Source of the DNA: Nitrospirota bacterium
GTDB taxonomy: Bacteria > Nitrospirota > Thermodesulfovibrionia > Thermodesulfovibrionales > Magnetobacteriaceae
Assembly (NCBI GenBank): GCA_015233895.1
Contig: JADFXG010000022.1
Location: 1-47,365, forward strand
Reading direction: 5' to 3'
DNA: 47,365 nucleotides
The notes beneath the pieces were generated by a model. The model ran no database searches. It was not told where the DNA came from and saw only the letters and a program-made list of their open reading frames with translations. The position numbers were made by a program, and so were the translations under genes. Shown here one piece after another: positions 43,067 to 47,365 of the stretch (positions within the stretch are counted from its first letter, which is position 1; the number at the start of each line of letters is the position of its first letter).

Positions 43067-44713
43067 ATGAGAATTTTAGCTGTACATCCTATTTACAGAG
43101 CAAATCAAACTATCGTATATATTCCATTAGGGCTTTCCATTATGTGTGCTGTTGCTGAACAACATGGGCATGAGGTTGAAGTGCTGGACATGCATAATTT
43201 AAAAATACCATACTCTGTTTTGGAAAACAAATTACGTAATAATGAATATCAAGTATGCATAATGGGCGGGTTTTCCTTACAAGTGAGTGAAATGAAAGTT
43301 GTCACGCAAATCATCCAGAAAATTCAACCGAATTGTAAGGTAATCGTCGGAGGTGTGGGAGTTGCCTCTATGCCGGAGATAATCATCAATTATACCAGAG
43401 TGGACGCCGTTTCTGTCGGTGAAGCTGAATTGACTTTCCCACCTCTGCTACAAGCAATCGCTGATGGAAAACCCTATTACGACATAGCAGGTTTTAGCTA
43501 CAGGGTGAACAATTCGTTAATCCATCAACCCAGAGGTCCGATTCCACAAAACTTAGATGAGATTCCATGGCCAGCATACCATTTGTTTGACATAGATTAT
43601 ATCAGTCTGCGTTCTTATAACGGTATCCCTAACGGGCGTTCTATACATCTTATGACCTCGCGCGGGTGTCCTTTCCGTTGTGATTTCTGCATTAATTCTA
43701 TACTCAATAACAGTGCTTTATCCAGAGAAATACACGGCGATAAGGCTGGACCTTCGAAAGCGCAGCGTTTTCGTTCCATCCCCAGCCTTATTACTGAAAT
43801 ACAACATATTCAGTCCACTTACGGAATTAATGATTTTCATTTTACCGACGAGGAGTTCATAACGCACCGGAAAAGACTGCAGGAGGTGTGTGACGCTTTT
43901 GAGTCGCTCGGCATTACATGGTCAACCTCCGGCCGGGCTGATTGGGCTACCGATGATAAATTGGCGGCAATGAAGCGGTCAGGCTGTCATTATATCTTGT
44001 TTGGTGTTGAAACAGGTTCTCAGAAGATGATGGACATGATGGACAAGAAAGCTAAAAAAGAGGCAGTTGTTGCAGGGATTCAATCTGCAAGAAAGGTTGG
44101 GCTTAGTTTTATACTAAATTTTATGATTGGCTATCCTGGTGAGACAAAGGAAACGATCGAAGAGACCATTGCTTTTTGCAAGGAAAACAGGCTTCTATAT
44201 GCACCATCTTTTGTAACACTTTTCCCATATTCTAAAATGTTTCTTCGCTTTTCCAAAAATATTACAGACTGGGAGAACTACTTCGAGAGGCTCTCCAGAA
44301 TTGACGATACGCGGGGGCTTTTTTATAATTTGACTGAATTTACGGATAAAAAACTCTTTGCGTTAAGAAATCATGCAGTTGCTACAACAATGGCTTCATA
44401 TGTTTTCCCAAATGCTCCAAAGCTGCTCAATCCAATTTTGACGTGGTGCTTCAGGGCCGGTTTAGCGCTAATGGATATAATGCCAAGCACCACCCGAAAA
44501 ATTATACGGGATTTTATCCGGTATCATCTTGATCTAAAAAAGTCTTTTTCAGGCCGGAAAATAAGATCCCGCCAAATACTCCCACATGATGTCGAACGAA
44601 AATTGCCCAAAGATACTATGCCTGATTCTTATGAAAAATCCGTTCTCGAACTTATAGAAAAAAAAACAGTGAAACTCCCAGCCGAAGAGCAGCGGGATAT
44701 TGAAAATGAATAA
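43067..44713 (+). CDS. B12-binding-type radical SAM protein (548 aa)
   Basis: Residues 1-135 form a B12-binding-like Rossmann domain (LAVHPIYRANQ start, KVIVGGVGVASMPEII at 91-106, SVGEAELTF at 116-124). The radical SAM core has C201, C205 and C208 (TSRGCPFRCDFC), then FHFTDEEF and LFGVETGSQKMM, and a C-terminal extension of about 150 residues. The DxHxxG motif is altered (VLDMHNLKI), so cobalamin may bind without a protein histidine ligand. It heads the operon that continues through a second B12-type protein and the ArnD-like deformylase, so its substrate may be lipid-linked. Confidence 0.88.
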   Translation: MRILAVHPIYRANQTIVYIPLGLSIMCAVAEQHGHEVEVLDMHNLKIPYSVLENKLRNNEYQVCIMGGFSLQVSEMKVVTQIIQKIQPNCKVIVGGVGVASMPEIIINYTRVDAVSVGEAELTFPPLLQAIADGKPYYDIAGFSYRVNNSLIHQPRGPIPQNLDEIPWPAYHLFDIDYISLRSYNGIPNGRSIHLMTSRGCPFRCDFCINSILNNSALSREIHGDKAGPSKAQRFRSIPSLITEIQHIQSTYGINDFHFTDEEFITHRKRLQEVCDAFESLGITWSTSGRADWATDDKLAAMKRSGCHYILFGVETGSQKMMDMMDKKAKKEAVVAGIQSARKVGLSFILNFMIGYPGETKETIEETIAFCKENRLLYAPSFVTLFPYSKMFLRFSKNITDWENYFERLSRIDDTRGLFYNLTEFTDKKLFALRNHAVATTMASYVFPNAPKLLNPILTWCFRAGLALMDIMPSTTRKIIRDFIRYHLDLKKSFSGRKIRSRQILPHDVERKLPKDTMPDSYEKSVLELIEKKTVKLPAEEQRDIENE

Positions 44714-44804
44714 TGCAAATGCAGAGACGCTCCAGTTCCAGATTTTAAGACGCTGAAGCATCCTTGATATGATTAGACAGTGTAAGACTAGTGCGCTCTT
44801 TGGC

Positions 44805-44832
44805 TTGACAAGCACCCCTTCTCTGTTACAAT
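44805..44832 (+). promoter_or_regulatory. Promoter of the radical SAM-ArnD operon
   Basis: A perfect TTGACA (44805-44810), a 16-base spacer and TACAAT (44827-44832) preceded by TGt, an extended -10. It lies about 57 bases before the GTG start at 44889. Confidence 0.7.
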
Positions 44833-44888
44833 ACATGATATTGGTCGCTTACGTTGCTAAATGTGCAATGACTCTGGAGGGTTGGTAA

Positions 44889-46370
44889 GTGGAACATATA
44901 CTTTTTATAAAGGATAGTTTCAGTATAGAGGGTGAACCTATGGGGGTGATGCAGCTTTCCGCCATAGCTAAAATGCAGGGCTTTAATACATGTCTTTGTA
45001 GTTCTAAGCAAGATTATAAAAAGCTAATCAATAAGCACAAGCCTGCAGCGATAGCAATTTCCATGTTATCAGGTGAATACACATCTATAAAAACCCTGAT
45101 TGGAGAGATTAAGAGATATGCCGATAAAATACCGATAATTGTTGGTGGACCTCATCCAACATTTGCGCCATCAGCTCTTGAAGACTTCGGCGTGGAGGCG
45201 ATATGTACAGGAGAGGGGGACAGGGCATTTACTGAAATATTAAAGCGTATCGGAGCTGGAACAAGTTTCGACGGGATACCAAATATTCATACAAAGACGC
45301 AGAAAACTCCCCGAGGTCCTTTAATTGAAAATCTGGACGAACTTCCTTTTATTGACCGTGAGCTTTATTACGAAGCCTCGCCTGTTAACAGAAGATTTAA
45401 GATGCGTTCTTTTTACTCATCAAGGGGCTGTCCTTACGGGTGCACATATTGTTTTAACCATGCCTATAATAAACTTAACAAAGGTCTTGGCCGGGTTGTC
45501 AGAAAACGCTCGGTAGAGAACTTAATAGAGGAGCTGGAAATTGTCACAAAAAAATATGATACACAATATATACGCTTCAGTGACGATGTATTTACGCACG
45601 CAGCAGACGACTGGCTAGAGAAATTTTCAAAAGAATATAAACGTAAAATAGGCATTCCTTTTTATTGTCTGGTACGGTCCAACTCTGTAACAAAAGACAT
45701 GGTAACTCTTTTAAAAAACGCTGGCTGCAATTCTGTTTGTATGTGTATAGAGGCAGCCAATGCCGACCTGAGAAGGCTCATTTTAAATCGTAACCTATCC
45801 AATGAAACTATCATAAAATCCTTCGATTTGTTCAACGGCTCAGGCATTCACACCTACTCCAACTCCATGTTGGCATTACCAACTGCAACATTGAAAGACG
45901 AACTTGACTCTTTAGATTTGAACATCCGGTGTAAACCTACATGTGGGTTATTCAGCATACTGCTTCCATACCCAGGCACAGAAATCCATGACTACTGCAT
46001 CGAACACAATCTTTTAGATAAAGATTATAACTTTGAAGATATCAGTAGGTCTGTAGGAAGCTATTCTATGCTGAGTTCATTTACAGACAAGGAAAAAAAG
46101 ATTCAAAAAAACATTGTTTTTTTGGGTCCACTGGTGATAAAACTCCCGTTTTTAAAAAAGCTTTTTGTAAAATACTTAATATATATGCCGAATAATTTTA
46201 TATTTCTTTTCATACATTATTGTACAAAGTACTATCTATTTAAGAAGTACATTATTCCTATGAGATACACCCTGACAGATTACCTGCACTTTATGATAGC
46301 AACGCTTAAGTCCGAGTTCAAAAATATGGGGGTTTCAAATAAAGACACAATTCTTCCCGAACAACTGTAA
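44889..46370 (+). CDS. B12-binding-type radical SAM protein (493 aa)
   Basis: The N-terminal domain (1-125) has IIVGGPHPTFAP (83-94) and CTGEGDRAFTEIL (107-119), typical of the B12-binding class. The radical SAM cysteines are C181, C185 and C188 (SSRGCPYGCTYC), followed by IRFSDDVF and VCMCIEAANADLR. The C-terminal region has two hydrophobic, aromatic stretches (about 410-460) that may touch the membrane, which fits a lipid-type substrate. It starts with GTG after a CTGGAGGG ribosome binding site. The ArnD-like gene follows after 48 bases, so the two likely work on the same lipid-linked molecule. Confidence 0.88.
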   Translation: MEHILFIKDSFSIEGEPMGVMQLSAIAKMQGFNTCLCSSKQDYKKLINKHKPAAIAISMLSGEYTSIKTLIGEIKRYADKIPIIVGGPHPTFAPSALEDFGVEAICTGEGDRAFTEILKRIGAGTSFDGIPNIHTKTQKTPRGPLIENLDELPFIDRELYYEASPVNRRFKMRSFYSSRGCPYGCTYCFNHAYNKLNKGLGRVVRKRSVENLIEELEIVTKKYDTQYIRFSDDVFTHAADDWLEKFSKEYKRKIGIPFYCLVRSNSVTKDMVTLLKNAGCNSVCMCIEAANADLRRLILNRNLSNETIIKSFDLFNGSGIHTYSNSMLALPTATLKDELDSLDLNIRCKPTCGLFSILLPYPGTEIHDYCIEHNLLDKDYNFEDISRSVGSYSMLSSFTDKEKKIQKNIVFLGPLVIKLPFLKKLFVKYLIYMPNNFIFLFIHYCTKYYLFKKYIIPMRYTLTDYLHFMIATLKSEFKNMGVSNKDTILPEQL

Positions 46371-46418
46371 ATACATAATTATACCTTTGTATAATCCAGA
46401 AACAGATAATACGCTGCC

Positions 46419-47357
46419 ATGATACCGGTACTTTTGCGTGTTGATATTGACTTTTCTTTCGGCCTGAAAAAGGGAGTGCCCTATATCATGGATGTGCTCG
46501 AGCGATACGGTATTAAGGCAACCTTTTTCCCTGTAATGGGCCCCGACACAGTTTCATCTCATACAAAAAAGTTTTCCCAAAAAGGGTATATAAAAAGAAT
46601 AATGACCATGAATCCGCTTAAAATGCTTGCTGGATTTGGCCCATTGTTTTTCCTTAGGGGAAAACTCCTGCCGCTTAAATATGTCGGCAGCGGCCACCCC
46701 GAAATACTAAAAAAAATCATAAGTGCAGGACACGAGCTTGGACTTCACAGCTATAATCACGCACAGTGGGCTAATCAGTGGCCGAATCTGCCAGATACGT
46801 ACATTGAAGAGGAGCTAAAAAGGGCAGGAGATGAATACAGAAAAGTTTTTAAAAAGGATTGCCGTCTCTGGGGCTCCCCTAACTGGAGAACCTCAGAGTA
46901 TCTTTACCACCTGCTTGATAAAAACGGCTCCCGCTATACATCTAATACACGTGGAAACAGTCCATTTTCCCCTAAATACGGAGACAGAGTTTATAAAACT
47001 GTGGAGTTTCCTATATCCATGCCGGCGCTTCACGAACTGATACAAACCGGAATCAGAAAACAGGATACTCCTAAGATCTTTGAAAAGTGCCTTACCTCCG
47101 ATTACAACCAGTGGGTAATACATTGTTACTACGAGGGGATTTTAGAGAAAGAAATGTTTGAAAACGTACTCAAACATTTGATGGAAAAAGGCTGTACCTT
47201 TTATACCTTTGAACAGTTTTTTGAGCAAACAGGCTCCGGCTGCCTACCTGCCTGTGAAATAGACTCCATCACGGTACCTGGCGGCATTGGGAAAGTTTCC
47301 TGCCAAAAAACATTCTTAAAAAACAACTACTTTACACATCTGTCAGCAAACCTTTGA
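46419..47357 (+). CDS. arnD: ArnD-like polysaccharide deacetylase (lipid-linked formamido-sugar deformylase)
   Basis: The 312-residue NodB-fold enzyme resembles ArnD along most of its length: LLRVDIDFSFGLKKGVP matches the ArnD start (RIDVDTFRGTREGVP), with metal and catalytic residues D9, D11, H110 and H114 (HELGLHSYNHAQW), and the C-terminal GCTFYTFEQFFEQT matches the ArnD end. It has no signal peptide. ArnD removes formyl from undecaprenyl-phosphate 4-formamido-arabinose. The ArnA-like formyltransferase at 11639 makes the same logic likely here, with an unknown sugar. Its 3' end is repeated at 1-119 because the contig is circular; the 772-aa GT-C-like gene is next on the circle. Confidence 0.88.
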   Translation: MIPVLLRVDIDFSFGLKKGVPYIMDVLERYGIKATFFPVMGPDTVSSHTKKFSQKGYIKRIMTMNPLKMLAGFGPLFFLRGKLLPLKYVGSGHPEILKKIISAGHELGLHSYNHAQWANQWPNLPDTYIEEELKRAGDEYRKVFKKDCRLWGSPNWRTSEYLYHLLDKNGSRYTSNTRGNSPFSPKYGDRVYKTVEFPISMPALHELIQTGIRKQDTPKIFEKCLTSDYNQWVIHCYYEGILEKEMFENVLKHLMEKGCTFYTFEQFFEQTGSGCLPACEIDSITVPGGIGKVSCQKTFLKNNYFTHLSANL

Positions 47358-47365
47358 CTCTTTGA
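47239..47365. repeat. Right copy of 127-bp terminal direct repeat (circular-assembly overlap)
   Basis: Identical to bases 1-127. Trimming one copy gives a circle of about 47,238 bp in which the deacetylase stop (47355-47357) is followed 38 bases later by the ATG of the 772-aa membrane protein. Confidence 0.93.

Noticed and set aside
7773-46370. Hopanoid-tailoring cluster (HpnJ/HpnK-like) as explanation for the B12 radical SAM and deacetylase genes
   Set aside because: There is no squalene-hopene cyclase, HpnH or HpnG on the plasmid, and the deacetylase matches ArnD rather than YdjC-type HpnK.
1-47365. CRISPR arrays, tRNA or rRNA genes, insertion sequences, clear rho-independent terminators
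   Set aside because: None was seen on either strand; the only recombinase is the small serine resolvase, and no strong GC hairpin with a T run was found after the operons.

Overview
The window is one complete circular replicon. Its first 127 bases are repeated exactly as its last 127 (1-127 = 47239-47365), the usual signature of a circular assembly path, so the true molecule is about 47,238 bp. It carries a Rep_3-type initiator gene with five 21-bp iterons, a small ParA plus ribbon-helix-helix partition pair and a serine resolvase. It is therefore an iteron plasmid. I see no relaxase, conjugation gene, toxin-antitoxin pair, rRNA or tRNA. The DNA is fairly AT-rich. The host cannot be named from sequence alone. 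The plasmid backbone type and an Arn-like lipid-carrier sugar pathway point to a diderm (Gram-negative-type) bacterium, but this is inference.

Layout on the circle: (a) 43.0-47.4 kb running through the junction to 2.5 kb holds two B12-type radical SAM proteins, an ArnD-like deformylase and a large membrane glycosyltransferase-like protein. (b) 2.5-5.0 kb has a DegT aminotransferase overlapping a radical SAM/SPASM enzyme. (c) 5.0-7.6 kb is the replication origin, rep and resolvase. (d) 7.7-12.6 kb has a B12-type radical SAM, an FkbM methyltransferase, the par genes and an ArnA-like formyltransferase. (e) 12.7-27.0 kb is a long plus-strand run: FAD oxidoreductase, SDR epimerase, ArnB-like aminotransferase, polyprenyl-phosphate-type GT2, two radical SAM enzymes, an unrecognised 406-aa protein, an Ntn hydrolase, a methyltransferase, a carrier protein, an adenylating enzyme, a GNAT and an asparagine-synthetase-type amidotransferase. 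(f) 27.2-39.2 kb continues with a radical SAM, a UDP-galactopyranose-mutase-like flavoprotein, a putative glycosyltransferase, a MaoC-SDR fusion, an FkbH-like loader, a second carrier protein, a second GNAT, another radical SAM, a sulfotransferase-like protein and an ABC exporter. (g) 39.2-42.9 kb, minus strand, has a methyltransferase and a second membrane glycosyltransferase-like protein paralogous to the first.

Reading the cargo together: about 34 of 38 genes look like one biosynthetic system rather than unrelated cargo. The most specific clue is a split set of Arn-like steps: amination (15022), N-formylation (11639), transfer to a polyprenyl phosphate (16136), deformylation on the lipid carrier (46419) and a final membrane GT-C-like transfer (158 and/or 40428). 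In E. coli this set adds aminoarabinose to lipid A. Here the ArnA decarboxylase domain is absent, so the sugar is probably different. Around it sit two similar acyl-carrier modules, each with an activating enzyme, a carrier protein and a GNAT, plus eight radical SAM enzymes, three other methyltransferases, a sulfotransferase-like enzyme and an ABC exporter. My working model is a plasmid-borne factory for a heavily decorated, lipid-linked aminosugar glycan or glycolipid of the cell envelope. The product is unknown, and an exported small molecule is the main alternative.

Regulation: several promoters have near-consensus -35/-10 boxes, many with an extended -10 (TGn). Two genes (rep and the 772-aa membrane protein) start five bases after the -10 box, which predicts leaderless mRNAs.
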